From assembly GCF_013387495.1 (NCBI RefSeq), contig NZ_JABZEE010000015.1:186001-250000 (forward strand): a stretch of DNA of 64,000 nucleotides, written 5' to 3'. Of the stretch, positions 24,615 to 32,890 are shown piece after piece; the stretch's first letter is position 1, and each line of letters starts with the position of its first letter. Under the pieces are notes generated by a model. It saw nothing but the letters and a program-made list of their open reading frames with translations. It did not search any database and had not been told where the DNA came from. The stretch comes from Streptomyces sp. PKU-EA00015. GTDB lineage: Bacteria > Actinomycetota > Actinomycetes > Streptomycetales > Streptomycetaceae. Position numbers and translations under genes: made by a program.

Positions 24615-25565
24615 ATGGCGGGGTGTCAACGACGCGGGCTGGTCGTCGGGTGCGGCGGCACCCTCGGTTTCGCATGGGCGGTTGCGGCGCTGGCCGCGGT
24701 CGAGGAGCAGCTCGACTGGGATGCCCGCACGGCAGAGGTACTGGTGGGGACGTCGGCGGGGGCGGAGGTCGTGTCCGCGCTCGGATCCGGCCGGTCGGTC
24801 TCCGACCTGCTTGCGGCACTGCAGGGCCGCTCCGACGCGGACCCGCTGCTCCTGCGGCACGTCGGCGCGCACCCGGGCGCCCTGCCACCGGTTCCGTGGC
24901 CGGGGCTGCCGGGCGCCGGGCTGACGGCGGCGGCAACCCGGGGCCGTGTCCCGCTTGGGTCGGGGCTGCTCGGCCTTCTGCCGCGCGGCCGCGGGGATGC
25001 GGGGTGGCTGCGGGGCTTCGGCGTCGCGCTGGCGGACGGCCACACGTGGCTCGCGTCGTCACGTACGTGGCTGGTGGCGACCGAGACGCGCTCCGGCAGG
25101 CGGGTCGCGTTCGGTTCGCCCGACGCCCCGGTCGCCGACATCGGCAGCGCGTTGGCCGCGTCGTGGGCGATCCCGGGCTGGTTCCCTCCCGTCCGGATCG
25201 ACGGGCGCGCCTACCTCGACGGCGGGGTGGTGTCGCCGACGTCGGCCGACCTCGTTGCCCCGCTCGGCCTGGACGAGGTGGTGATCGTCGCCCCGATGGC
25301 GACGTCCGGGGGCGCGCCCGCCACCGGGCTGAGCCGCCTCGAACGCGTCGCCAGGCGCTGGATGACCCGGACCCTCGACGCGGAGGAACACCTGCTTCGG
25401 GCAGCGGGGACCCGCGTCGTCCGGATCGAGCCCCACGCCGAGGAACTGGCCGTCATGGGCTTCAACTTCATGGACGTCGCCCGCCGACCGGCCACCCTCG
25501 ACGTCTCCCTGCGTACCGCACCCGACCGTGTCAAGCGAGCCATCGACAGGAGCACCACGGCATGA
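24615..25565 (+). CDS. Patatin-like phospholipase family protein
   Basis: The 316-residue protein begins MAGCQRRGLVVGCGGTLGFA. GCGGTLGFAWA is the glycine-rich oxyanion loop (here GCGG where DGGG is usual), GTSAG at 45-49 is the nucleophile elbow with S47, and DGG near residue 201 supplies the catalytic aspartate. Members hydrolyse acyl esters of lipids. The stop overlaps the monooxygenase start (ATGA), so the two are coupled. A serine hydrolase beside a Baeyer-Villiger monooxygenase suggests ester formation followed by hydrolysis in ketone or lipid breakdown (inference). Confidence 0.85.
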   Translation: MAGCQRRGLVVGCGGTLGFAWAVAALAAVEEQLDWDARTAEVLVGTSAGAEVVSALGSGRSVSDLLAALQGRSDADPLLLRHVGAHPGALPPVPWPGLPGAGLTAAATRGRVPLGSGLLGLLPRGRGDAGWLRGFGVALADGHTWLASSRTWLVATETRSGRRVAFGSPDAPVADIGSALAASWAIPGWFPPVRIDGRAYLDGGVVSPTSADLVAPLGLDEVVIVAPMATSGGAPATGLSRLERVARRWMTRTLDAEEHLLRAAGTRVVRIEPHAEELAVMGFNFMDVARRPATLDVSLRTAPDRVKRAIDRSTTA

Positions 25566-27043
25566 GCGCCCATTTCGAGGTCATCGTCATCGGCGCCGGT
25601 ATCTCCGGGGTCGGCGCGGGGGTCCGGTTGCGCGAGGCCGGGATCCGGGACTTCCTGATCATCGAGGCCGCCGACGACGTAGGCGGCACGTGGCGGGCCA
25701 ACACCTATCCGGGCTGCCAGTGCGATGTGCCGTCCCGGCTCTACAGCTACTCGTTCGCGCCGAACCCGGACTGGACGAGGGTGTACGCGCATCAGCCGGA
25801 GATCCTCGCCTACGTGGAAGGGGTCGCCGACCGGCACCGGCTGCGCGAGCACACCCGGTTCGGCGTGCGCATGACCGAGGCGCACTGGAACCCCCAGGCG
25901 GCACGGTGGCGGATCAGCACCAATGCCGGCGAGTTCACCGCCCGGTTCCTGATCGCCGGTGCCGGGCCGTGGAACGAGCCTCTCATTCCAGACATCCCGG
26001 GCCTTGCGGAGTTTCCCGGCGAGGTGTTCCACTCCGCGCGCTGGAACCACGAGTACGACCTGCGCGGCAAGCGGGTCGCGGTGCTCGGCACCGGGGCATC
26101 GGCCGTGCAGTTCGTCCCGGCCATCGCCCCCCAGGTCGACCGGCTCCACCTGTTCCAGCGCACCGCCCAGTGGGTGCTGCCCAAGCCGGACCATCGCATA
26201 CCGAAGGCCGAACGGTGGGTGATGCGGCACGTGCCCGGCGCCCGGGCTGCGGTGGCCGCGGTGGAGTACCGGGCCATGGAGATGCTGGGCCGCGGATTTC
26301 GCAGGCCCTCGCTGCTGCGCGGCGTACAGGCCGTGGCACGCGCACACTTGCGCGCCACCGTGCGGGATCGTGAACTGCGCCGCAAGCTGACCCCCGACTA
26401 CACCATCGGCTGCAAGCGCATCCTGTTCTCCAACCACTACTACCCGGCCCTGACCCGCCCGAATGTGGACGTGCACGCCTGCGCCGTCCGCACGGTCGAC
26501 GCCACCACCGTGCTCGGCGCCGACGGCAGCAGCGCCGAAGTGGACGCGATCATCCTCGGCACGGGCTTTCACATCCTCGACATGCCGCTGTCGAACCTCA
26601 TCCACGACGGCGCCGGACGTTCCCTCGCCGACCACTGGCAGGGCTCCCCCGAGGCGTACCTCGGCACCGTCACCGCCGGGTTCCCCAACGCGTTTCTGCT
26701 CCTCGGTCCCGGCCTGGGCACCGGACACAGCTCCGCTTTCACCATCCTCGAGGCCCAGCTCGATCTCGTCTTCGGCGCGATCCGCTCAGCACGCGCCGAG
26801 GGGTGGGCGTCGGTCGAGGTACGCCGCGACGTGCAGACCGCCTACAACACCGAACTGCAGGCCGCCCTCGCGGGCACCGTCTACAACACCGGCGGATGCC
26901 GGAGCTACTACCTCGACGCCAACGGCCGCAACAGCTTCAGCTGGCCCTGGTCCACCGGCCGGCTCCGCACACAGGTGGCACGCTTCGACGCCCGCGACTT
27001 CACCGTCATCCACCCCACCGACCGGCAGGAGCTCAGCGCATGA
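25562..27043 (+). CDS. Flavin-containing Baeyer-Villiger-type monooxygenase
   Basis: The 493-residue protein has an FAD Rossmann motif at the N-terminus (VIVIGAGISGVGAGVRLREA), followed by ADDVGGTWRANTYPGCQCDV. The class B/BVMO fingerprint F-x-G-x-x-x-H-x-x-x-W appears as FPGEVFHSARW near residues 150-160. A second NADPH-binding motif is RVAVLGTGASAVQFVPAIAP. Such enzymes insert oxygen next to a ketone or oxidise heteroatoms using NADPH and O2. It is preceded by a coupled patatin gene and followed by an overlapping, truncated SDR gene. The substrate is unknown; a steroid or alicyclic ketone is plausible. Confidence 0.92.
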   Translation: MSAHFEVIVIGAGISGVGAGVRLREAGIRDFLIIEAADDVGGTWRANTYPGCQCDVPSRLYSYSFAPNPDWTRVYAHQPEILAYVEGVADRHRLREHTRFGVRMTEAHWNPQAARWRISTNAGEFTARFLIAGAGPWNEPLIPDIPGLAEFPGEVFHSARWNHEYDLRGKRVAVLGTGASAVQFVPAIAPQVDRLHLFQRTAQWVLPKPDHRIPKAERWVMRHVPGARAAVAAVEYRAMEMLGRGFRRPSLLRGVQAVARAHLRATVRDRELRRKLTPDYTIGCKRILFSNHYYPALTRPNVDVHACAVRTVDATTVLGADGSSAEVDAIILGTGFHILDMPLSNLIHDGAGRSLADHWQGSPEAYLGTVTAGFPNAFLLLGPGLGTGHSSAFTILEAQLDLVFGAIRSARAEGWASVEVRRDVQTAYNTELQAALAGTVYNTGGCRSYYLDANGRNSFSWPWSTGRLRTQVARFDARDFTVIHPTDRQELSA

Positions 27044-27348
27044 GATTCCCCGCCATCGACATGCGCGGCGCCGACATCGCCGTCACCGGCGCCGCACGCG
27101 GCATCGGACTCGCCACCGCGAAGGCGTACGCCCCCCAGGGTGCCCACGTCACGCTCGGCGACCTCGACGGCGACTTCGCCCGGCAGGCCGCCTACAGCAG
27201 AGACGACCTCGTGATCTCGACCCAGCCAGACCAAGAACGCGAACCCTCCAACTGGGGACGTTCATCCGTACGCAACTGGGCAGCCGAGGCCGTACACCGA
27301 CATCGTGTCGGCTGCGTTGATCCGCAGATATCCGTCGTGTGCGGCTAG
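27040..27348 (+). pseudogene. Truncated short-chain dehydrogenase/reductase (SDR)
   Basis: The frame starts ATGA-coupled to the monooxygenase and gives MRFPAIDMRGADIAVTGAAR, GIGLATAKAYAPQGAHVTLG and DLDGDFARQAA, the Rossmann start of a classical SDR (TGxxxGIG). After about 50 residues the family resemblance stops and the frame continues with unrelated sequence to 27348. The catalytic Ser-Tyr-Lys region is absent. An intact SDR has about 250 residues, so this is an operon end cut by a deletion or rearrangement. Confidence 0.75.
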
Positions 27349-27742
27349 CTAGCTAGCCATGCCACCGCGGCATCCCGCGCTCGGGCCTTCCCATCCATGG
27401 CGCGACGGCGTCCTCCAGATCGACGAGCACGCCGTCCGCACCGCACGCGGCCGCCTTGGCGAAGCGTTCCGGTCGGTCGCCGGGCACGAACAGCAGCGTC
27501 CTGGCTGGGGTTCTCTCGTTGCTTCTTGCATCGGGGCCGTCACACGACCACGAAGGCGAACCAGGCGGACACCGGCGCCAGCGCGCATACCCCGGCGCCC
27601 CACCGACGCTTCCATGCGCGGCCCGGACGGGCCCAGCATGCCACGGCGTCGTCGCTCGCCGCCCGGCCCGAATGCCCGAAATGGTTCCTGCCGGTCAGCG
27701 GTGTTCCAGCACGTGTCGTCACCCGGTGACACCCGTTCCCAG

Positions 27743-27802
27743 GCGGCTAGGCGGCTAGGCGGCTAGGCGGCTAGGCGGCTAGGCGGCTAGGCGGCCAGGC
27801 GG
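27743..27802. repeat. Tandem 8-bp repeat, seven units
   Basis: GCGGCTAG is repeated six times exactly, then once as GCGGCCAG, ending in a partial GCGG. It lies outside any gene and looks like a slippage-prone microsatellite. Confidence 0.9.
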
Positions 27803-28244
27803 CAGCGTTCGCAGACCGGGCGTGGCCAGCGGCTACGCCCGATTCGGGACTACAGCCTGTGAATCCGGTGGTCACCAGCGTCCCAGGTCTGTTTGCCCCA
27901 TTGAGAACGCCGCGGGCCATGATGCGGGTCACGAGCTGCCGACTCCCCGGGGCTCCCGAGTACACGGGTCGCAGTCCGCCGCACCAGGACGCCTGCAGGG
28001 CCTGTTGACGCACGCCCTGCCCGGCCGGGCCCGGCGCGTCAGGTGTGCCGGGCCCGGCTTGTCGTTCCACCGCCCGCCACCAGGCTCTGGTGCGATCACC
28101 CGTGCCTGCTCCGCCTCGGCCCGCGGGTGCATTACCTGCACGGGAACCGGGCGAGGGCGCCGACGCACCCTTAATCGCGCCTGCCGTTCCGCACCGCGCA
28201 CCATCCGGCTCCCCCGTGCTCGATCAGATGTCCTTGTCGGTCCG

Positions 28245-28270
28245 GCGACCGCCCTGCGCAGGGCGGTCGC
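28245..28270. repeat. 26-bp perfect palindrome
   Basis: The sequence is two 13-bp arms (GCGACCGCCCTGC and its exact reverse complement) with no spacer. It could form a hairpin in RNA or a cruciform, and may end transcripts from either side, although no clear gene ends here. Confidence 0.7.
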
Positions 28271-28314
28271 GGTGGCAGTTGCTCGGCACTGCCGCCTGCC
28301 GTAGGCGGGCAACC

Positions 28315-28404
28315 TCACGCTACTGCCCAGTCGAGTCCGAGGTCGGCGAGTTGCTGGAGTTCGTCGGCGGTGAGCTTCCCGCGCGTGCCGGCCGCCACCG
28401 CACC
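28315..28404 (-). pseudogene. C-terminal remnant of a helicase-associated (HA) domain protein
   Basis: The minus-strand frame reads AGTRGKLTADELQQLADLGL then DWAVA and stop. KLTADxLxxLADLGLDWA is the standard end of HA-domain helicases of Streptomyces. Nothing upstream continues the domain. A similar remnant occurs at 30500-30737. Confidence 0.6.
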
Positions 28405-28437
28405 GGGTATGGATCTGGTGCAGTGGTACCGGCACCC

Positions 28438-28533
28438 GATGGCTGGCAGGACCGCGATGAGGCGCTGATCGCGCTCGGGGAGTCGGACGGCAAGCCGTGT
28501 GAGATCTGCCATCCCGAGACCGGTCTGGCCTAA
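28438..28533 (+). pseudogene. Possible C-terminal fragment of a DUF6233-like protein
   Basis: The frame ends with DGWQDRDEALIALGESDGKP then CEICHPETGLA and stop. A D-R-DEA-L-x-L and C-x-x-C-x-P-x-T-x-L pattern is seen in a common small Streptomyces protein family. Only this tail is present; the identification is tentative. Confidence 0.35.
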
Positions 28534-28615
28534 GCCAGACAGCATCGCGTTCCCGCATGCGCTCTGATCGTTCTGGAGCACATGACCTGCCCGCACATTG
28601 GAAGGGAACGGACTG

Positions 28616-28849
28616 ATGGGTGAGCGGTGGCAAGTGGACGTCGACCGGGAGGCCTGTATCGGGTCGGCGATGTGCGTGGCCGCGTTGCCCGAGGGATTCC
28701 GGCTGGACTCTGCACGGCAATCGCATCCGGTGGAGCAGGAGACGCCGGCGTCGGAAGAACTGATGGGGGCGGCGGAGAACTGTCCCGTCGAGGCGATCTC
28801 CCTGCGGCTGGCCGGGACGGGCGAGGCCGTGTTCCCTCCGGAGGACTAA
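28616..28849 (+). CDS. Ferredoxin, [3Fe-4S] P450-partner type
   Basis: The 77-residue protein (MGERWQVDVDREACIGSAMC) has three cysteines arranged as CIGSAMC (C-x5-C) and, near residue 57, CP in AAENCPVEAISLRL. This is the pattern of single-cluster [3Fe-4S] ferredoxins that carry electrons to cytochrome P450s in Streptomyces. GGAAGGGAA precedes the ATG. No P450 or ferredoxin reductase gene is in the vicinity, so it is an orphan. An IS5-family element inserted just after its stop codon. Confidence 0.9.
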   Translation: MGERWQVDVDREACIGSAMCVAALPEGFRLDSARQSHPVEQETPASEELMGAAENCPVEAISLRLAGTGEAVFPPED

Positions 28850-28850
28850 A

Positions 28851-29640
28851 GAGGTCGTTTCTCTTGGTGGGATCGCTAGTTGAGCCGCGCATGACAAATT
28901 TGGTTGAGCGTCCGGCGCCCGACGAGTTGTGGGTGCTGTTCCGCCGGGTGGTGCCGCCGACAGAGGTGAACCGTCCACAGGGCGGGGGCCGGCGGCGTGC
29001 GGGCCGCGAGGTACTGGCTGCGATCATCTTCGTGTCCACCTCGGGCTGCACGTGGCGGCAGCTTCCGCCCGGCCACAGCTGGCAGCCCGTCAATCGGCGC
29101 TTCGCCCAGTGGAGCCGGGCCAGGGTCTGGGCCCGGCTCCACCGCGTTGTCCTCGATGAGCTCGGCGCCCGAGGCGAGCTGGACTGGTCGCGGTGTGCGA
29201 TCGACTCGGTCAGTCTTCGGGCGGCAAAGGGGGGCCTTTGACGGGACCGAATCCGACCGACCGAGGCAAGTTGGGATCGAAGATCCACCTGATTACAGAC
29301 CGGAACGGACTGCCCCTGTCCCTGGGCATCTCGGGCACGACCATGCATGACAGCCAGGGCCTCGAACCGTTGGTGCGGGGAATCCCGCCCATCCGCTCGC
29401 GCCGCGGACCACGGCGGCGAAGGCCCGCGAAACTGCACGCGCAAGCGCGGCATCCGTCACCGAATCGCCCGGCAAGGGCGTCGACTCATCGCGGCGGCTG
29501 GGTCGTCACCGGTGGGTGGTTGAGAGGACCGTGTCCTGGCTCGCGGGGTGCCGTCGGCTTCACCGCCGCTACGAACGCAAGGCTGAGCACTTCTCGCCTT
29601 TGTCGGCATAGGCGCCACCCTCATCTGTCACCGCCGCCTG
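28851..29640 (+). mobile_element. Degenerate IS5-family insertion sequence
   Basis: The element starts right after the ferredoxin stop with AAAGAGGTCGTTTCTCTTGG, a decayed form of the GAGGGTGTCTCA-type left end. It contains a broken transposase from 28891. No intact right end was found near 29640. Several frameshifts show that it is inactive. Confidence 0.65.
28891..29640 (+). pseudogene. IS5-family transposase, frameshifted
   Basis: The first frame gives MTNLVERPAPDELWVLFRRV and then STSGCTWRQLPPGHSWQPVN and WSRCAIDSVSLRAAKGG. The second frame, entered at AAAGGGGGG around 29226, gives LTGPNPTDRGKLGSKIHLIT and RSRRGPRRRRPAKLHA. A third frame gives SSRRLGRHRWVVERTVSWLA and GCRRLHRRYERKAEHF, and another AFVGIGATLICHRRL. 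Together these cover a full two-ORF IS5 transposase. The first shift is at a slippery run and may be the normal programmed one; the later shifts are decay. Confidence 0.8.
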
Positions 29641-29657
29641 GACGGATGTAGACGGTC

Positions 29658-30257
29658 TCAGTTCGCTCCGAAGGCCTCGACGGATGGCCGCACCGACGGC
29701 AACTCCCACAGCTCCAGGGACCCGCTGATCAGGTCCGCCAGGAACTGAATGGCGCCTCCCGTGTAGTGCCACCAGCCGCCATTACGGGAGGCCACGGTGA
29801 CAGTCCACTCATCGGGGCCGGCCTCAGCGGTGGTCCAGAGAAAGTAGTCGCCCTGGTTCGACGTGGCCCAGGGCAGCAGTCCTCCAGGAGCAGGAAACGG
29901 GTACAAGGGGACGGCCATCTCGGCGTCCTCGCACCACTCGGCGAGGATCTCAAGATCCTCCGGGTCTTCGGCCCACGCCTTCTCCCGCCCCGGGGGCGGG
30001 AAGCCGACGCACAGGAAGTCATCGAAGACCAAGGACGGGTAGGTCTCGGCGAGCAGCTTGTAGTCCGAGGGAAGCCCCACGCCCAGGCATTCCTCCACCT
30101 GGGCCCAGTCGATGCCGGCGGGAGCCGTACGCCGGAAACGCGCAAGCTCGGGTGCGACCCGTTCCAGGGCCGCAACCGCCGAGGCAGAATCAGCCAGTCG
30201 CCGATGAGGCACCTGAGTGCCAATGAGAGCGTCCACCTGGACAGACTGCCAGGCCAA
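29658..30257 (-). CDS. SMI1/KNR4 (SUKH) family protein
   Basis: The 199-residue product contains APAGIDWAQVEECLGVGLPS then DYKLLAETYPSLVFDDFLCV, the W-x-x-x-E-x-x-LG-x-LP-x-DYK signature of SMI1/KNR4 (SUKH) proteins. It ends with LPSVRPSVEAFGAN. Many family members neutralise polymorphic toxins. No toxin gene is adjacent, so this may be an orphan immunity protein or a regulatory relative. It lies between the IS5 remnant and a helicase remnant, in a region of decay. The ATG at 30257 is the first start; a shorter form is possible. Confidence 0.75.
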   Translation of the reverse strand: MAWQSVQVDALIGTQVPHRRLADSASAVAALERVAPELARFRRTAPAGIDWAQVEECLGVGLPSDYKLLAETYPSLVFDDFLCVGFPPPGREKAWAEDPEDLEILAEWCEDAEMAVPLYPFPAPGGLLPWATSNQGDYFLWTTAEAGPDEWTVTVASRNGGWWHYTGGAIQFLADLISGSLELWELPSVRPSVEAFGAN

Positions 30258-30499
30258 GGATCACATCCCTTCACCGGCATCCACCCAGAAGAAACGGACG
30301 CCAAAGGAGCCCAGCGCCGTACATCCTTCCGACTCCCAGCTCGCCGCAGTGTGGCAAGGGAACCCGCCTGGATGAACCGCTCGATCCTGCCGCACGCCGG
30401 CGAGTACAGCGAAGACGGCCAGTGGACTCTTGCCGAGGACCTCGGGGAAGGTACCCGCAGCTGAATCCCCGGCTGCGGGTGAATCGGCGAAGAACGATG

Positions 30500-30737
30500 T
30501 CATGCGGTCCAGTGGAGTCCGAGGTCCGCCGGCGCCTGGAGCTTGTCTGCGGTGAGCTTCCCCGCCTGCTCTTGCTGTTCGACAGGAACTGCGCGAGGGC
30601 AGCGCGAGGGTTGCTACGGCCTTCTCGAAGGCGCCGGAGGCCGTCTTGGGTGCCTTGGCGGACGTCTGTTGCGCTGCGGCCAGCGGCGTGATGCCGAGCT
30701 GCTCGAGGCGCTCGCGCTGCCCGTCACGGGCGCTCAT
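30500..30737 (-). pseudogene. Remnant of a helicase-associated (HA) domain protein
   Basis: The frame from 30737 gives MSARDGQRERLEQLGITPLA then AAQQTSAKAPKTASGAFEKA and VATLALPSR, which matches the linker before an HA repeat (RLEELGI...SKAAAGAFERGVAALAQY). The end of the domain, KLTADKLQAPADLGLHWTA, lies in another frame just before the stop at 30500. The repeat core between is missing. A related tail is at 28315-28404. Confidence 0.65.
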
Positions 30738-30868
30738 GTCGTTCGCCAGACCTGCTCTTGTTCCTCATCCCTGCGACAGGGCTGATGCTGGCGGGACGGG
30801 TCCGTGGCGGCGATCACGGCTGAGATCCCGCTGGCGGGCGCCCGTACCGTTCAACCAGGCTGAAAATC

Positions 30869-31636
30869 ATGGAGACCAAGGTGCCTGCAAGCAACGGTGA
30901 ACTGTGGGCAGACGATTCGGGAGGAGACGGGATGCCCCTGGTCCTGCTCCACCCCGGCGTCGGCGACTCAACGATTTGGGACCCCGTTCTCCCGGCGCTT
31001 ACCGCACGGCGCCGGGTGATCCGCTACGACTCCCGCGGCTTCGGCCGCTCGCCCGCGCCGACTGCTGCGTATTCCCTTGTCGAGGACCTTGCCGCGGTCC
31101 TCGACCACTTCGGGCTGAGCCGTGCGGTGCTGGTGGGCTCCAGCATGGGCGGCGCCACCTCGATCAGTCTGGCTCTGGACGCCCGGGACAGGGTCGCAGG
31201 CCTTGCACTCTTCATGCCTGGGGTCACGGGGTACGACGGGACTCCGCCCGGGTTCTACGAACAGGTGGGGAAGCTGGCCAGTGCCGGTGACATGGAGGGC
31301 ATCGTGCAACTCGCGCTCGGTATCTGGGGGCGGGCCGGCGGCGGCAGCCCAAAGGCCGATCCGGTTGCAGCCGCCCAGCTCCGGGGTGTACTGCCCGCCT
31401 GGTTCAGCATTGCCGGTCACCAGGGGACCGACGCCCCCGCATTCGACCGGCTCGGGGATATCGCCGCGCCCGCGCTGCTGGCGCTGGGGGAGCTGGACCA
31501 GCCCGAGGTGGTGCGCTGCAACGAGGAGATTGCGGACCGGATCCCCCGCTGCCGCCTGGTCCGACTGGCCGCCTCCGACCACTTCCCGACGCTGCGCGAG
31601 CCGGAGATCGTCGTCCAGCTGATCGAGCGACTGTAG
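30869..31636 (+). CDS. Alpha/beta hydrolase
   Basis: The 255-residue protein (METKVPASNGELWADDSGGD) shows the alpha/beta hydrolase fold. HPGVGDSTIWDPVLPAL is the oxyanion loop, VLVGSSMGGATSISLALDAR carries the nucleophile serine in GSSMGG near residue 92, LLALGELDQPEVV has the acidic residue and ASDHFPTLREPEIVVQL the catalytic histidine. The sequence resembles the 3-oxoadipate enol-lactonase/peroxidase-like group, but substrate cannot be assigned. It is a single gene among remnants. Confidence 0.9.
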   Translation: METKVPASNGELWADDSGGDGMPLVLLHPGVGDSTIWDPVLPALTARRRVIRYDSRGFGRSPAPTAAYSLVEDLAAVLDHFGLSRAVLVGSSMGGATSISLALDARDRVAGLALFMPGVTGYDGTPPGFYEQVGKLASAGDMEGIVQLALGIWGRAGGGSPKADPVAAAQLRGVLPAWFSIAGHQGTDAPAFDRLGDIAAPALLALGELDQPEVVRCNEEIADRIPRCRLVRLAASDHFPTLREPEIVVQLIERL

Positions 31637-31845
31637 GCCGACGCGCGATGAGCACGACCAGAGGCTTGGCGGACGATCTACGCGATGTTCCTCAGCCCCG
31701 AGCCGCCCCCTTCATTGAGCCGGCAACCACGTGGTGGTGAAGAGCAGGTCTGGGGACTCTCACGAAGCCCCAACACGCCTACCTCCAGCCGTTTCGCACA
31801 ACCCCGACCACACCGGCAGCCCGGCCGCCGTCCCCACGGACGGCG
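31637..31845. other. Intergenic
   Basis: No gene seen; the right part runs into an ISL3-type transposase fragment. Confidence 0.4.
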
Positions 31846-32092
31846 GCCGGCTGGATCCTGACTCACCCCGACACCCTGCCGGAGATTGAGCGGCTGAAGC
31901 TCAAATCCGTCCTCGCCTGCTGCCCTGAACTGGATGCCCTCACCGGGCACGTACGCGCGTTTCGGGCAGATGCTCACCCAACTCCAGGGTGACCAGCTCC
32001 CGCAGGGGATCAAGGCGGTCCGCGCCGAGGACCTGCCCAGGCTCCACGCCTTCGTCAACGGCCTCGAACGGGAGCTCGCCGCCGACCAATGC
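31846..32092 (+). pseudogene. ISL3-family transposase fragment
   Basis: One frame reads GWILTHPDTLPEIERLKLKS and VLACCPELDALTGHVRAF. After a shift, the next reads FGQMLTQLQGDQLPQGIKAV and RAEDLPRLHAFVNGLERELA. This is the region just before the catalytic C-terminus of ISL3-family transposases (ELxALxxHVRAFAxML...LPxWIxAV...LxxFAxGLExD). The start and end of the gene are missing and no inverted repeats were found. Confidence 0.7.
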
Positions 32093-32129
32093 ATCGCGGG
32101 CGTCCGGCGCCGCGAATTATGATGATCGG

Positions 32130-32507
32130 ATGCTGACGTTCACCGATGTCATCCTCGACTGCCCCGACCCCTGGAAGCTGGCCGAGTTCTACGCCGAGCT
32201 GCTGGGCTGGGAGATCAACACCGACATCAGCCAGAAGGACTGGGTCAACCTGCGCAACGACGGCGTCGAGCTGTCGTTTCAGCGGGTGGAGAACTACCAG
32301 CAGCCCAGCTGGCCGGGCCAGGAGCATCCGCAGCAGTTCCACCTCGACTTCGAAGTGGACGAGTTCGAGCCCGAGCAGCGCCGGGTGATCAAGCTGGGCG
32401 CCACCTTCCAGAAGAGCTTCGTCGGCGAGTCCGGCTACGGCTGGCAGGTCTACACCGACCCGGCCGGGCATCCGTTCTGCCTGTGCCGCAACCCTCCCCG
32501 GTCCTGA
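32130..32507 (+). CDS. VOC (glyoxalase-like) family protein
   Basis: The 125-residue protein MLTFTDVILDCPDPWKLAEF has the VOC pattern: DPWKLAEFYAELLGWEI, QFHLDFEVDE with a metal-type histidine and acidic residue, and GYGWQVYTDPAGHPFCLCRN. It is probably a dimeric metal-dependent or antibiotic-binding VOC domain such as those called glyoxalase-like_6. Function unknown. A strong hairpin follows at 32525. Confidence 0.88.
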   Translation: MLTFTDVILDCPDPWKLAEFYAELLGWEINTDISQKDWVNLRNDGVELSFQRVENYQQPSWPGQEHPQQFHLDFEVDEFEPEQRRVIKLGATFQKSFVGESGYGWQVYTDPAGHPFCLCRNPPRS

Positions 32508-32524
32508 CCGCACACGACGAGAAA

Positions 32525-32555
32525 CCGCCCCGGCTCCGCATGGAGCCGGGGGCGG
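32525..32555. terminator. Hairpin terminator after the VOC gene
   Basis: A stem of about 13 bp, CCGCCCCGGCTCC pairing with GGAGCCGGGGGCGG with one bulged base, and a GCAT loop, lies 18 nt after the VOC stop. Confidence 0.75.
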
Positions 32556-32890
32556 CCGAGCGGTTGGAGATGTCAACCAGGGTGAACATCCTTCTCATCC
32601 CTGCAAGAAACGGGGACTGAGCAGCAGTTTCGGCAAATCCTCACCCGGCCCTGCACGACGTCCCCAACCCTCGACGGCCTCTCCGACTTCGTGCGCAGTT
32701 CAGGCTGGTGACACCGTTCTTACCGGCACCTCGAGATCCCCGTGTGTACAGGGGAACTGAGGGGTCTTCAACGCGAACCTACGGGTCCACCGGTGTGCGT
32801 CAGGCCGATGCATCCGTGGGTTCGCGTGAAACGCGAGGATGCTGAGCGATCCGAAGGGCTTCGGCGGTGCGCCGGCCGGACGTCCTGGGG
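32556..32890. other. Intergenic, nothing recognised
   Basis: No convincing coding frame or RNA was seen between the terminator and the convergent YciI gene. Confidence 0.4.

Larger units (their letters stand above)
27349..28314. other. Intergenic region with tandem repeat and large palindrome
   Basis: No credible gene was recognised on either strand over almost 1 kb. It starts with a CTAGCTAGCTAG run near 27345, carries seven copies of an 8-bp repeat (27743-27798) and contains a 26-bp perfect palindrome (28245-28270). Confidence 0.5.

Noticed and set aside
27345..27358. CTAGCTAGCTAG run as an artificial linker
   Set aside because: It is short and could be natural; nothing else in the vicinity suggests vector sequence.
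27743..27802. CRISPR-like array
   Set aside because: Eight-bp head-to-tail units without spacers; not a CRISPR array, and no cas genes are nearby.
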